64,000 bases of DNA from Bimuria novae-zelandiae CBS 107.79. Lineage: Eukaryota; Ascomycota; Dothideomycetes; Pleosporales; Didymosphaeriaceae. The position numbers were made by a program, and so were the translations under genes. Shown one piece after another: positions 22,741-35,079 of this stretch. The stretch lies in assembly GCA_010015655.1 (NCBI GenBank), contig ML976688.1:376411-440410 (forward strand), in the 5' to 3' direction. A model generated the notes under the pieces. The model did no database searches and had not been told where the DNA came from. It saw nothing but the letters and a program-made list of their open reading frames with translations. How positions within the stretch are numbered: position 1 is the stretch's first letter; each line of letters opens with the position of its first letter.

Positions 22741-23768
22741 GTCTTCCTCCAACAGATGCGCACCAATGGAATTGATACTAACCTGTCCTCGCAGATTTTG
22801 ATCGGTACTGTATATATTTTCGTGTGTCTATCACGGTCGGGGTTGCATTGCAGGCGTTCTCGGGGTTACAGCTGCGATATATCCGTGCAGGTGACTACGA
22901 CTCTGGCAGACAGGTATTTCCACGTATAATAATGGACTGTATGGGGTGCGACAACGGTGCAGTTACTGGCGCATCTCCCCGGAGGCGAAGTCGCTCCTAC
23001 CCTTTACAATTAGGCTCATGGCATGTGACTTCCTCATTTGTGTCTCACAACTCTTTCCATCCTCCAACAACGCCACACCCTCTAGCATCCACAACCCTTT
23101 CTCTACTGACCGCCTTGGTGAGATGGTTCTTCGCTGGCTTTCCTGAATTAGGCTTCAGTCTGATGCCCACCGAACACCAGGTCGTGCGCTATGGACCACC
23201 AAAGCCTGACACTGCTTCTTGCGTCGCCTTTCGAGGCCAGCCTACTGGCAAAGGCATCCGCTCCAACAATTCTTCGCCTTCTTAGTGGTTGGCCCTGCCC
23301 CGATCATGAACACCTCCCCTCGTCAGCGGGTCACACTGCTGCACGGAGATGGCGAGCTGGTCACAGCCGTAACAGAGAAGTCTGTGAGGCTTCCCATCTG
23401 ATCTCTCTCTCTCTCTCTCTCTTTCACGTCAACTGCGTATTCTGAACTCTCAAGGGCAGCAAGTGAGCAGTATCGTGATTGATTAATCTACCGATGGTGG
23501 TGTTTATCTACGCGGTGGAGCGAGCGTACGCTAACCCTCTATAGGGAAGGCGCGGAGACTCTGAGAACAGGACGTAGTAAAGGTACGGGCTGACATGAAC
23601 AACGACTTGCAGCAATTCAAAACACTACCAAGGTAGTATATAGAAAAGTGTTTGGTAGTAACGCACACTAATTCATTCTGCGCTACCGATCCGGTGGCCA
23701 CTCTTTAGAGAGTGCTGTCCTTAGGGGAGGTGACGGAGGGGCTCTCCTCGCTACCAGCCGTCGCAGCT
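22741..23768. other. intergenic with (CT)n microsatellite
   Basis: Between AP-2 mu and the NLR relic. A CT dinucleotide run of about eleven units lies at 23402-23423. Short frames around 22824-23445 are not supported. Confidence 0.5.
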
Positions 23769-26763
23769 ATGGACCCTATCACGGTGGTCGGTTTAGCATC
23801 AAATATTGTTCAACTTGTCAGTGTTGCGCGCCACATTATGCTCACGGCGAAGGACCTCCGGGGGTCTAAAACGGGCTCACGCAAGAAGCTGAACAACTTC
23901 GCGAACGGGCTGAGTTCATACGCGGCAACCTCGATGCGGTACTATTGCAGCAGTCTAGGTAGGTCACATTGCCCCACTCAGAGCGATGCAGCGATCTTAG
24001 GTGCTAAGGAATTGGCGCACTGAAGGCAGGCTCATCGAAAGATTACTCGCCTCGCCCGGCGACAATGTCCTCCAAACATGAGTCGACCTTATGTAGGCGC
24101 GCATCAGCGAATGCCTCTCAGCTCTCGATGATCTGCGCCTGAAGAACGACAAGGGTTGGTCGCAGACAATGGGAGCTGCCTTCAAATGCTGGTGGTGAAG
24201 AGCAGAGCTTCAGGAATTGTTCAAAGCCGTCGAGGACGCAGGAACCCAGATCGCAACTCATATCATCACTACATAAATCCCAGCCTTGAGTTCACGCCTC
24301 GTCGATGTTCAAGCGCACATTTTGCAGATGGAGGCGACACTCCGTGAGCACATGAAGGAGCTATCCGGACAGATCAAGATACAGCGCCAATGCATGCACG
24401 CTATTTATTTTTCCGAAATCCAAGCCCGTGAAGAGAAAGCTGCACAAGCATATGAGAAGACATTTCGATAGATTTTGGACGACCATGAACAGTCGAAGTT
24501 CAAGGCCTGGCTCCGCTGTAACGACGCGGAGGCCAATGTCTTCTGGATTTCTGGGAACCAAGCGCCGACAAGGGTCTGTAGAACGCCTTAGCTGAGTGGG
24601 CTTGCACCAGCGAAGTGATTACAGCGAAGTGTTTTCTCTGGAGGAACGGGAGCCCATTGCAGAGGTTGTCGACTGGCCTCCTTAGATCCCTACTTTATAG
24701 CATTCTCATCCAAAGACCAGACCTTATCGAGCATGCTTTCCCGTCCCGCGACTGGATTTTGGGGTGGGCCTAAATATGAGTTCCCTCCGAGTATGCTGCG
24801 GCGTGCTTTGCAACACATCATCGATCTCTCGGAAGACTTCAGCTTACGATATTTTTTCATGATAGACGGTTTGGATGAAGTTGGGACAGAAGACAAGAAA
24901 GGCTCAGATGCTTCCTCCCAACAAGATCTCGTGGATTTGCTGGAGTCGTTTCGCGCCAAGAGCACAATCAAGCTATGCGTGTCTGGTCGACCGTCACCCA
25001 TATTCACTCGCCGATTCTGTCAGCGGAGCAATCAGTACATGGCGATCGAAGATCTTACTGCCCATGACATTCAAGCATACATCCAAGGAGAGCTCAGTAA
25101 CAATGAAGAATTCCGACAGATAGCGAATGTCGATGTAGGGTATCAAAACCTCTTCGATGAGATAATCACAACGGCTCAAGGGGTATTTATGTGGGTGCAT
25201 TTGGCGGTGACATCTTTGTTATACGGTATAATGTTTGGTGATCGCATCTTGGACCTGCAAAGTCGGCTGAGACATCTACCACAAGAGCTCGACGTTCTAT
25301 ATCTTCATATTATTGATAGCATAGTGCCCTTCCATGCACGCAGCTCAGCGCTTGTGCTACTCACAGCGCTTGAGTTTCCCAACGGGCCGCCGCTCTTGTA
25401 TGCCGCCATAGAGGAGGGCTTTTGCGCAGAGATGTTGCAAATAGAGAAGTCGCACTCGAGTCGACTGTACGAACTTGACGAAGTTATACGCACGAGGATT
25501 CTCGCGCACGGCAAAGGCCTTTTGCAGACCCCAAAGACATCGTATCAGACACCAAAACCGAGCCGGGATCCTGCGCCTTTTACAAAAGACCACTCTATTT
25601 TTAAATTGCAATCCTACGGCTTGGTCCTAGAGTCCTTCGTCGATTTCAGTCATCGAAGCGTGGCCGATTTTTTAAAGCAACCCGTCAGTCAACAGCTGCT
25701 CCTGAAGAAAGCTGCTCTGACAAGGGAGGAACCCCAAAACCTATGGTGCAGATCTACACTTGAACTTCTCGAGATAGACTGCTTAGTCGTCGCTAGTCCG
25801 GACGCTGATGAGTTCGATCCACATTGGCGCGAACAAATTCTTGATAGGCACATCGGAAAATTTGGACGCTGGGCAGACAAAATTCCCTTCGACAAGGCGG
25901 AGGCTCTTTGAAACGAGCTCGATGATCTATTGGCGCGCCCGCGACCCGACACACCATCTTTCATACGAGACCTCACCTTTAGTTTATACACCATCATAGA
26001 AGACCTCTGTGGGGGTAAGCCAGACCTTGGGAAAAATTATACCCTCCAAATGTTTGCAAGCAAGGGTCTCGGCATTGATTTCATCCGATCACGGTTGCGG
26101 AAGGATTCAAATCTTTTGAGCGGTGGAAATGGCGGGATACCACCCATTCTATAAATAGCCTGCTGTGCTGACACTGTCCCGTTTTTCCATTTTGAGCATC
26201 CCGTGATAGCAGTGTGTTTGGAATGCAGTGCCGATCCGAACGCATTGTATCCTGGAAAGAGTACTACATGGACACGCGTGCTGAGCATTTGTTTTATCTG
26301 GGCTTGCAACAACAATGTATCTTCCGATCGAACAATCGAACGTTGCAATGAGTTCATGAGGCTTTTCGTTCGTTATGGTGCAGATTTGGAATCGGAGTGC
26401 GATTTTTTTTGTTTCCAGGATTCCTCTGGAGAGTTTCGTGTGGCATGGCTGAACAACAAAACCTTGGCTTAGAAAGCATGGCTATGCTATTACAAGGATA
26501 ACTCAGGCGTTAATAAGGTTGAGCCTCATCGTGCACAGAAGCATAGCTCAATTTACGCGGCGAAAGCTCTACGATATGTTTGTCAGCGTTCCAACCAAGA
26601 GGAGTGGGATAACTTGCTTGGCGAACAAAACGGTGTGGAAGACGTGGAGCGCTTGTTGAAAGAAATGGAAGCTGCTGTTTCTGAACAAGAACGAAATGCA
26701 GAGGAGGAGGAGAAAGAAGGTGAGAAAGATCGGGGCTTAGGGCATCATAGCAGCGGCGGGTGA
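23769..26763 (+). pseudogene. NACHT-domain NLR-type gene, decayed
   Basis: Fragments of one fungal NLR run in order on the plus strand but are separated by stops and frameshifts. The start reads MDPITVVGLASNIVQLVS, a common N-terminus of these proteins. Coiled segments follow (24040-24470), then VFWISG at about 24540, where the P-loop should continue but GKS is missing. The longest open part (24733-25911) has the Walker B block FFMIDGLDEVG and the usual FVDFSHRSVADFL segment downstream. Ankyrin-like pieces follow (SADPNALYPGKSTTW, FVRYGADLES near 26230-26390) and an acidic coiled end stops at 26761-26763. The lesions are not mainly RIP-type. It cannot make a full protein. Confidence 0.8.
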
Positions 26764-27393
26764 TCGTGCCAAACAGGTATGACAGAGGCGGACGGCACTT
26801 GCGTTCATATCTCCTCAACCGACGACTAGTCCGTTGTCATTATTTTAGGAGTCTAAATAATAGTTTAGGTAACGCTATTTATGATTACAGAATATCGAGC
26901 GGGTATTCAGAGTGGAACTATCGCTTCGGCGGAGAATTTTCGGTGAAAGGTGGTGCACGCCCAACAGCCATGGAAACAACAATGTGAGGAGCATGGCCTT
27001 CGCCTCCACCGCTTCACCTAACCTTCGATTCTTATTGTACTTTTTAGGACGAAGTGACTGGGCGGGGTGAGCGGATCGATGATTGGGCGATGGCTGAGCG
27101 TGCAGACCCACCCGTAACAGCTTCACCGCGTTTGCAGTTCTGCAACGGCGAAGCGAGCGAGGCATAGTGGCAGTTGCTATTCAGACGCAGAAATAATAGA
27201 AACACTGTAGCAGGAGTCTTGATTTAAGTATTTAGAATTGCAAGCTTCCTTCCTCTCTCCTCAGTCCGCCTTCTCAGCTCTCCTTTTCCGTGTAGCAAGT
27301 CTGGTACTTTTGCATTCAGTCCACCTTCACTACAAGCTTCTTCTCGTCTCGCTCTCGTCAAAGCACATCCTCCGTTCTCTTCTTCATTGGAAC
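26764..27393. other. intergenic
   Basis: Between the NLR relic and the next hypothetical gene. Nothing identified; the plus-strand frame that reaches 27394 is probably open by chance upstream of the chosen start. Confidence 0.4.
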
Positions 27394-28026
27394 ATGTCTG
27401 GCTACGCTGCGCAACTCGCCATCATGGCTTCATGCCCGTCGACTCTCGGCCACAGCTTCTCCACCGCGAATCCTCCGCCCAAGCCCTCCGCTATCACCGC
27501 CTCCTTCGAAACATACACAATCCGCCTAGCAAAGCAAAACGCCTGGTGTTTCTTCAGACTTCTTCTCTCCATCTACGCATGCAACAAGGTCGCTCGCGGA
27601 CCCTGCCTCCGCAATTACTCCTCCAAAGAAGGCGGATACCTCTTCGGAATCCTCAGCCACAATCTCGAGAGCATTTGCGCCGCCGAAGCCAATTTCTATT
27701 CGCCCGCCGCGCTGGACGCGTACCTCGACCGTATCGCCGCAGCGCGGCAGGCGCTCTGGAAGTTCCCCCGGAATTGCGACCTGGAGTATATTCGCCGTTT
27801 CTTTTTCGACATCTTTGAGTACCAGGAGCTGCCTTCTGGGATGGGTGCTGGGATGTGCAAGAGCGACGAGGATACCCCGATGATTGACATCTTGGACGTC
27901 GTGAAGGGCGCTGAGGGTAGACGGGCTGGGATGAGGAAGGCGAAGCATGTGAGGGCCGCTATGCGGATGATTCAGGAGAGGAGGATGAGTGAGAGACAGA
28001 GGCGGTGCGTGGCTGGATGCGCGTGA
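27394..28026 (+). CDS. hypothetical protein
   Basis: 210 residues from the ATG at 27394 (MSGYAAQLAIMAS). The open frame extends upstream to an ATG-less region, and the upstream residues are Leu/Ser-rich with no conservation clue, so I chose the internal ATG. The protein looks helical: SFETYTIRLAKQNAWCFF, a tyrosine-rich middle and a basic C-terminal helix (AAMRMIQERRMSERQRR). No family recognised. Its 3' end is only 85 bp from the 3' end of the ABC transporter in convergent orientation. Confidence 0.5.
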   Translation: MSGYAAQLAIMASCPSTLGHSFSTANPPPKPSAITASFETYTIRLAKQNAWCFFRLLLSIYACNKVARGPCLRNYSSKEGGYLFGILSHNLESICAAEANFYSPAALDAYLDRIAAARQALWKFPRNCDLEYIRRFFFDIFEYQELPSGMGAGMCKSDEDTPMIDILDVVKGAEGRRAGMRKAKHVRAAMRMIQERRMSERQRRCVAGCA

Positions 28027-28111
28027 GCACTTTGATGTCATGTACGAAGCAAGGTTAGCTAGGATGGAAGGTAAACATTTGTGTAACCAAGAACGGTCAA
28101 GTCTACTCCAG

Positions 28112-31100
28112 CTACAGCGCCACTATCGAGATCTCGGGGTCCTCTGAATGATGTTGGTTCCTGCGGGACGAGTCATAGAGCGCCCTGAACATTGATTGGT
28201 TGGCCATGAGTGCAGATGGGCTGTCATATTCAACGACCCTTCCATGATCCATAACTGCAATTCGATCAAAATCGAGAATGGTCTCCAAGCGATGAGCAAC
28301 TGAGATGATCGTGTGATGCTTGAACTCGGCACGGATGATGTCTTGAATGACTTTGTCCGTCTCAGAATCGACGCTATGTCCAGTGAGCACATGAGCGAAA
28401 GACGACCGCTCTCTAGAGATACATACCTGCTTGTAGCCTCATCCAAAACAAGGACCTTGTAGTCTCGCCGAAGAAGCGCTCGCGCGATGCCGAAAAGTTG
28501 CCGCTGGCCGTGACTGAACATGGCTGAATCTAATTCGGCGTCAAGTCCCCCCTTGGATAGAACCGTGTCCCAGATCATAGACTTCTTCAGGACTTCAATC
28601 ATCTCTTCGTCGGTAGTGCGACCATATGGATCGACATTATCGCGAATCGTCCCAGGGAGGTAGAAAGGTTCCTCGGCAATGCTTATGAGCCGTGAGCGAA
28701 CTGTATCCCTTAGTACTTTCGAAATGTCGATTCCGTCTATTTCTATCTTTCCAGACTTCAGGTCTAAAAGTCGGAACAGCGTAAGCATCAACGAGCTCTT
28801 CCCACTTCCGGTACGCCCACAAATACCAATCTTTTGCCCGGGCTCGATCACGATGTTGATGTTGGAGAGGGTCATCTTCTCCGCATCTTCGGAATAGCTG
28901 GCCGAGAGGTTTGAGATACGAAGTCTTCCCTCATCCGGCCATTGCGAGGATGGCTCGCTGTTCTCGTCGGGAAGATTCTCATTTGGCGTATCGGTATTGA
29001 ACTGCCTGATGCGAGCCACGGCGCCAATCGAAGTCTCCATCTGAGTCCAAAACATAATCATGAGTTTAAGGTAGGCGGTAAAGGAGATGATTTGCGTCAA
29101 CGAGACCCCAGTAAATCCCGGAGAAACTGAGTCGCGGAGCGCAACGGCGATGCCGACAACCAACACTGCTAATGAGCCAATTATCAGATCTAGGACCAGC
29201 GCGAGCCATCGCTGAATCATGTACATAAGATAAAAGGGCTTCTGCGAGCCATCGACTAACTCATGGTTGCGGTTGATGTAATTTTGCTGCCAGGAAAACG
29301 CACGAACAGTGGCAAGCCCATCGAGTGTCTCCACGAATTGGGTACTGCAACAGATATCAGTATTAAGGACATTAACTATGTGAAGGGAGACCCACTATAA
29401 TGGCGCCTTTTGTTCAAGATCTAGGAGACGCATCTGTCGGGATGTTCGGAGGTAATATTTCTGTACGAGGTAGAATGTCGCTAACAGAAGCGGGAAGCTT
29501 ACGACAATCCACGCCGATGCGGACGCAATAAGTCCAATCTGAGCAATGCAAATAAGCATGTTGGTGACGACCACTTGAAGGGCAAGAGGCAGAGACATGT
29601 CTAGTAGCTGGATATCTTGGCTGAATCTGGTGAGTATGCTACCACTGTCCGTTGAGCTGAAGAAGATCATGGGGGCGGACATGACGGCCCTCGCTAGTAT
29701 CTCATGGAGTTTGACTCCGGTGTTGACAGCCATGATGTTGAACGACCACCAGGTTACGAGCCCTGAGGATATCAATCCGACAACCTGAAGAGCTGTGTAG
29801 ACCCCGATGTAATACGCATTTCTTTCGTTCGGATGCCGCGCATTGTCATCGGTCCACCACTTCAACCAAATGGTTGGAAAGCAAGAGAGAAAGGCCCACG
29901 AGATCTGCAATACAAAGAAGATTGCCGCGACAGCCCAGCTCAAAGCAGCAAAGTAGTAGCGATAGACTTGGAAATCCCCAAGCTGACGAGATTTGTCCAA
30001 AGGGACCTCTTGGGCTTTCCCTTCATGTGGGCTGTACTGAGAAGGTAATTCGTCGTTATCTTCACTGTCTAAGAAAACTTGGCCACTCGACGCTTCTGAG
30101 GTTTCCGCTTCTGCGAGATCTTTATTCATAGTCAACCTCATGTATGGACCTTGCTCCAGGACCTTCCCTTCTCCCAAAACTATCACGTGATCAGCATGTG
30201 GCAGGAACCGATTTGCATGCGTAGCAAGCACAGCAGTAGTTCCGAGTCGACGGAGGAGACCTTTAGGCCCGAATAGCCGCTGAAAGATACGATTCTGAGT
30301 GGCCATGTCCAAAGCACTGAGAACGTCATCGAATATCGCCAGTTCTTTCCTAGCATAGGCCGCGCGCGCGATGCCGATACGTTGTTTCTGGCCGCCACTA
30401 AGAGCGAAGCCCTTGCTGCCAACAATAGTTTGGTCTCCACCTGGAAGTTGCTCGAGGTCGCTTGCGAGATCGCAGCAATGTATCACAGCGGCGTAGAGAT
30501 CCGCATCGAATGTAGAGACACCGATGATGTTGTTTCGGAGTGATGCGTTTGTGAGCCATGCAGACTGGTCGCAAAAAGCAACATCTTTCCTGGACAGGCG
30601 GATCGTGCCTTTTGCCAAGGGCACTTCGCCGAGAATTCCTTTCAACAACGTCGACTTTCCAGAGGCAACTGGACTGGAAATGAGGGTGAACTGCCCACGT
30701 GGTATTGTGATATCGACGGCTTTGAGTATTGGCTCCCTATCCTGTGCCCAGCCGAAGTAACCGTCCTCTATTGATATACATGCTACTTCTGGTTCGGATG
30801 AGTTGGCTTTCTCTTGTCCAGTCAGCGCTGCCAACGAATCGAACAGGATCCGAACAAGGTGCTTGTTCGTTCGTTCGGCCCACATACAAATGTACGTACG
30901 TTCGAGACGACTCGAACAGGAGCGTCTTCGAACAGTACAACGAACGTTCGGCCGAACGTTCGTATATATACAACTTTCCTAATTAGGAAGGAGGTTGGTG
31001 TTGTGGTCGAGAAACTGGCTGCCGTCCACCAGCTAGATGTTTTGGCCGGCATCCTTCTTGACGACGTGGTTGAGGAGACGTTTGCCTTTCCAGAGGCGGG

Positions 31101-33647
31101 TCCATACAATAGGAAAACGAGCTCCGGACGCTTTCAGCTCGCCGGGAAACTCATGCGTAGGAGCGACGGACTCCACTTCAGATGGCGAGTCATCCAAGCT
31201 CTCGAAGCTCTCCGCCATCGCCATGACAGCTGCCGTACGCGACCCGGCATGGTGATAGCTGTCAAATGCCAGCCGGGTTGACTGGGTCGACTGGGTCGAC
31301 TGGGACGAGTGCGAGCGGGTAACAAATTGATCCATAACAAGTAACAAGATACGCTCACGGCTGACGATGGGAAACAGTGGGAGGCACGTCGACGAGAAAA
31401 CTCAGAGTTTTCTTCTCCTACAAGAACGTTGCACAAGGCCAGCAGAACAAGGTAATACTCCACCAATTAGGACAGAATCCCCATACTAAATCGATCAAAA
31501 GTAGTCCCGAACAACCGAACAACCGAACGTTTGGCTCTAATAATGCGTTCGTTCGAAGCTCTGTTCGACCTACCATGCCTGTTCGTTCGTTCGATCCAAA
31601 ACACCAGAAAACGCCGTTCGGATCGATTGTTCGGATCGAACGTTCTGTTCGTTGGCAGCGCTGTGTCCAGTCACTCGATTAGGGCCGTTCTCTTTTTTTT
31701 TATCTAAGGAAATAGTGTCACTCGGTATACCGGTCCCCTGCTCTGCAGAACTTTGCAAAATTCGCCGATTGTCCACCCGAGAGGGTTTCGTCAGGAAGGC
31801 ATCGATCCGCCTCAAGCACCCAATTGCCGACATAAAGTCGATGAGACCTCCGAAAACATTGAATAGGGGCTCGGATAGAAGTAATAGAAGCGAAAGAGCT
31901 GTGAACAGTCTCGTAGCGTCGAGAGTCGTTCCGTGCTTTACCGCGATGGCCGTGTAAACTGCGAAGGTAATAACCGGCGAAATTAGAAGAGGAACATTTG
32001 CTAGAGTCACAGACACGGCAGAAAGAAGGCGGAATTGACCAGCAGCTCTGACCTCTCGGACACGCGCGCGCTCCAGAAGTGGGCCTACCTTAGGGGCCAA
32101 CCCTGACAACTTGATGTACCTCATCGCACCCAACATAGACGTCGTGAACCCTAGGCGCTCTTCGATCTTGGTGACCCACTTCATCTGGAAGGCAGTAGTG
32201 AATGTCGAAAGCCAAATCGTGATTCCGAAGGCAATTAGAGCAACGCCAATGGGGACCAGGCAAGCTAGTCCAAGCTCAATCTGTATCAACCAAGCGCAGA
32301 TCCCGACTTGAATGATATTAGCCCAGAACTCGTGGATGTCAAGTAGGCCCCTAACAATGCGCTCCACATCTGTGCTCATTAATGTGACCGAAGTTGAACT
32401 ATCCAGAGCCGCAATGTTGAGCTCGGTCGCTTTACGGAAGATGGCGGTAATCAAGGTACCACGTAGCATGACAAGGAACCTATAATGACGATGCCAGTAT
32501 AGTGCTGAAGACGCCTATCTGGTTCAGCAATGCTATCAGAGCCTCTGGAGACAGTGTTCACATACCCCAATACCCAGGTATACCACGCCGTATGCCCCGA
32601 TCAAGCCGTAACCAATTCGAACATGTTGGTCTTCGCTCGTCAGAAACTGCAACAGTCTTTTCAGAAGAAGCGGTTGACAGAGAGTGAATGAAATCAGAGC
32701 TACCCTAGGCATTACAGGCGCGAATAGAGCCGAGCCTAGTAACTTGATCAGTTCTCGTAGGAGTTGACCGCCGGTGGTGCGGTCGCCTGCGAGCTTGTAA
32801 GCCGAAAAATGCAATACAGGACAACGGGGTTTTACATTTCGTCCATCGGGACCAGAATCGCGGACCTAAAGCGTCCGCTGTCATATTGTGGGTGAGGGGA
32901 TATAAATCGCGTGGACGAAGGACATGGCGCGCCCCTTGCCAAATAAGTCGATTGAGCCACCAGAGCACGCTTTGATTGTACAATCCACTGTATTCTTCTG
33001 GACTGATATCCCTATACTTGGATTTATTGTAGCTTCTCTTCTCTTTTGCTTCTAGAACAAGAATGACAGACTTTATCACCATTGTGGCGATGTGGACGTC
33101 TCTGATGCTTGAATTGAACGATGGAATAAGCCACAAGGTTCGGAGCAGAGCCGCATCGAAAATAATAGTCAGTAATAGATATCCCTGAAGCAAGAACGAT
33201 GGTCGCAGCGATTTTGAGTGTTCCAGGGCTGAGAGGGCGCATATCACCAGGGTGGTAGCGAATGATATTACTGAAGCCGCCAAGGAAGGCTTCTGCGCCC
33301 TGGGGTCAGAATTCGTGGCCCAGAGAATGATTAGTGTCAATTGTAGGACAGCGAAAACAGCAATGGCCGACTTGACAATGTCCCGAGTCAGTATAGGGTA
33401 AGGTGCAGCCTCGTAGAAGAGGACCTACCATTTTGATGAGCCTTAGCCCATTTCCGTTGACCTTTTGATGCATGCGACTGAGAATTTGCAGTCTCCATGG
33501 TGCGACGAGGAGGAGCAGGACGGAAGGCGCCAGGGAGTAGAAATATTGCTCGAAGGCAATCGTGAAGTCGAAGCCATCGCGACAGCCAACGACAGAGGGA
33601 CCAAAGACATCATTGGCATCCGGGTAACAGCCGAAGGAGCTGTTCAT
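28112..33647 (-). pseudogene. ABCC (MRP-type) multidrug/conjugate ABC transporter, split by a hAT insertion
   Basis: Exons: 33647-33429, 33370-32836, 32786 to about 32574, 32504-29396 (containing the insertion), 29344-28427 and 28373-28112. With the 841-bp element and one target copy subtracted, the coding length is 4407 nt, exactly 1469 codons. TMD0 and TMD1 precede NBD1 (Walker A SSPVASGKSTLLKG, signature LSGGQKQR, Walker B ELAIFDDVLSALD). TMD2 and NBD2 follow (Walker A GRTGSGKSS, FSHGQRQLFG, VLVLDEATS). The donor of the third intron is ambiguous (32573 or about 32558). The insertion lies in the linker before NBD1. Both halves stay open, with about 31 codons of read-through into the element from upstream and an in-frame ATG within it (30885) for the downstream half. 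Confidence 0.88.
30823..31663. mobile_element. non-autonomous hAT-like element in the ABC transporter
   Basis: 841 bp bounded by CAGCGCTGCCAACGAA and its exact reverse complement, flanked on both sides by the 8-bp duplication TGTCCAGT (30815-30822 and 31664-31671). An 8-bp duplication and terminal CAG are hAT features. Many GTTCG/CGAAC subterminal repeats lie at both ends. Inside, a minus-strand frame at 31347-31033 (104 residues) has no transposase catalytic or BED motif that I can see, so the copy should depend on transposase from elsewhere. The perfect target duplication suggests a recent event. Confidence 0.9.
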
Positions 33648-34599
33648 GGTGGTGTTGATGAGGCGTGGCAAGCAATGTGGTCGGGCAAACGTTGGACGCG
33701 TCGCGTAGATTGGGCATGGCGAGGGTGGCGCGTTCAGTGACGCGGCGCGCCAACTGCCAAGCTACGGTAGCGGTACGGTCGCTTGGGGGCTCTTTTTGGT
33801 CACGCTGATTGGTTGTCGCGCAGGTGAGCAATACTGCAAGAGAAATATCAAACAGAAGAACTCTCGGGTCTGCACCGGCTTCTCTTGGCGCGGGGCGCTG
33901 TCGCGTAGAATTGGGGCCGATACTTAGAAGACTCTCGCAAAGCTGACCTCTCTTTCTATTCAATTTTCAGCTTGTTGGGCCGTCGACATGGTTGCTGCAT
34001 GCTGTAAGCTGAGGCCAATCAAGAACGCGGCGTATCAGTGCAGATTATTAGGCTACAATCACGAGTTGCATTAGCCGTACTATATAGCTGATAGATAATT
34101 ATATGGTGGCGGTTGCCGGCCGTCCTGCAGTGGAGCACTCGTAGTAACAGTATTAATGTGAGAGCTAGTGATCCATACGCATAAGGAAGAAATTGAGAAT
34201 TGTACTTGTTGTTGTATTGGGTGAAGCTACGAACAGTAGGTATACATGAGTGGCTGTAAACAGCGCTAGTGTAGGATGGGTAGTCGCATCTCAACACAGG
34301 TGAGGCGCCACTGCAAGTGGGGAAAGGGAGACTCCAAACCGTGACAATTAATGACCATTGGTGCTTTCGATACAAAATACCAATCGGAACACGTTCGAAT
34401 GCATGCTGAAGAAGGCAGTGTATCCTCTCACGAAAGGACTGCAACTATAAGATATTAAAGCGAGCCGTGTTATCAATGCTCAAATTACCCCAGAATACAG
34501 GGCCCTATGCCTACGCATTCAAGACAATATTCAAAGATCTCAAATCATCCAACGCCAGGTATGTTAGTCTCCGCAGTCTTATCATACCCATCATGTCCC
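33648..34599. other. intergenic
   Basis: 5' region of the ABC transporter and flank of the small gene that follows. A minus-strand frame at 34019-34444 shows no domain and is not called. Confidence 0.45.
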
Positions 34600-35079
34600 T
34601 CAACAACTCACACCAACCCAAATGAAGCACTGGCGCTGCTCCCTAGCCCCTACCCTAGCATCAACCTCCTCCACGAACTTGGCTGGATCGCGCTGCTCGT
34701 TTGCAAGCTTGTCCAATTTGCGCTTCCACTCCTCCAATTCCCCAACGTTCCGATCATAGTCCGGCTTCAGTGCGAGGCTTTCTTTCCGAGAGGGTATATA
34801 TCGCCACCGTAAGTCAAGTTCCCCTTTTTGCTTTTGTAGATGCGTGATGTGGAGTCTGATTTTGACAGCGTATTCGATGGCTTGCTCGTGGGTCTTGCAG
34901 ACAGCAGGTACGCATTAGTTGATGGCCTGATGAGTCGAATTGCGGTGCTTACTGTTGGGAGCGGGCGCGACGTGATGGCCAAGGCCACGGAGAACGCCTG
35001 GCAGTGTCAAAAGCTTCCATAGATAGAATATAGGCGGTCATTCAGCTCACTTACTTGAGATATCAGTGGCGGAAGGCAT
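34600..35079 (-). CDS. small spliced gene, model uncertain
   Basis: The clearest part is an exon at 34893-34600 (97 residues): charged and helical, with QAIEYAVKIRLHITHLQKQK and ELEEWKRKLDKLANEQRDP, ending in VGVSC. An intron with GTAAGC, an ACTAAT branch and GCAAG precedes it, then a 45-nt exon (34997-34953) and perhaps a first exon from the ATG at 35079 (MPSATDIS). The phases of the first and second exons do not agree, so either the start differs or there is a lesion. Product unknown; short charged proteins of this kind include organelle assembly factors, but I have no specific match. Confidence 0.35.

Noticed and set aside
31033..31347. 104-codon minus frame as a hAT transposase
   Set aside because: No BED zinc finger, DDE or dimerisation motif; at most a remnant of an ancestral transposase N-terminus.
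34019..34444. 141-codon minus-strand frame
   Set aside because: Mixed hydrophobic content without domain, introns or neighbours that support it.
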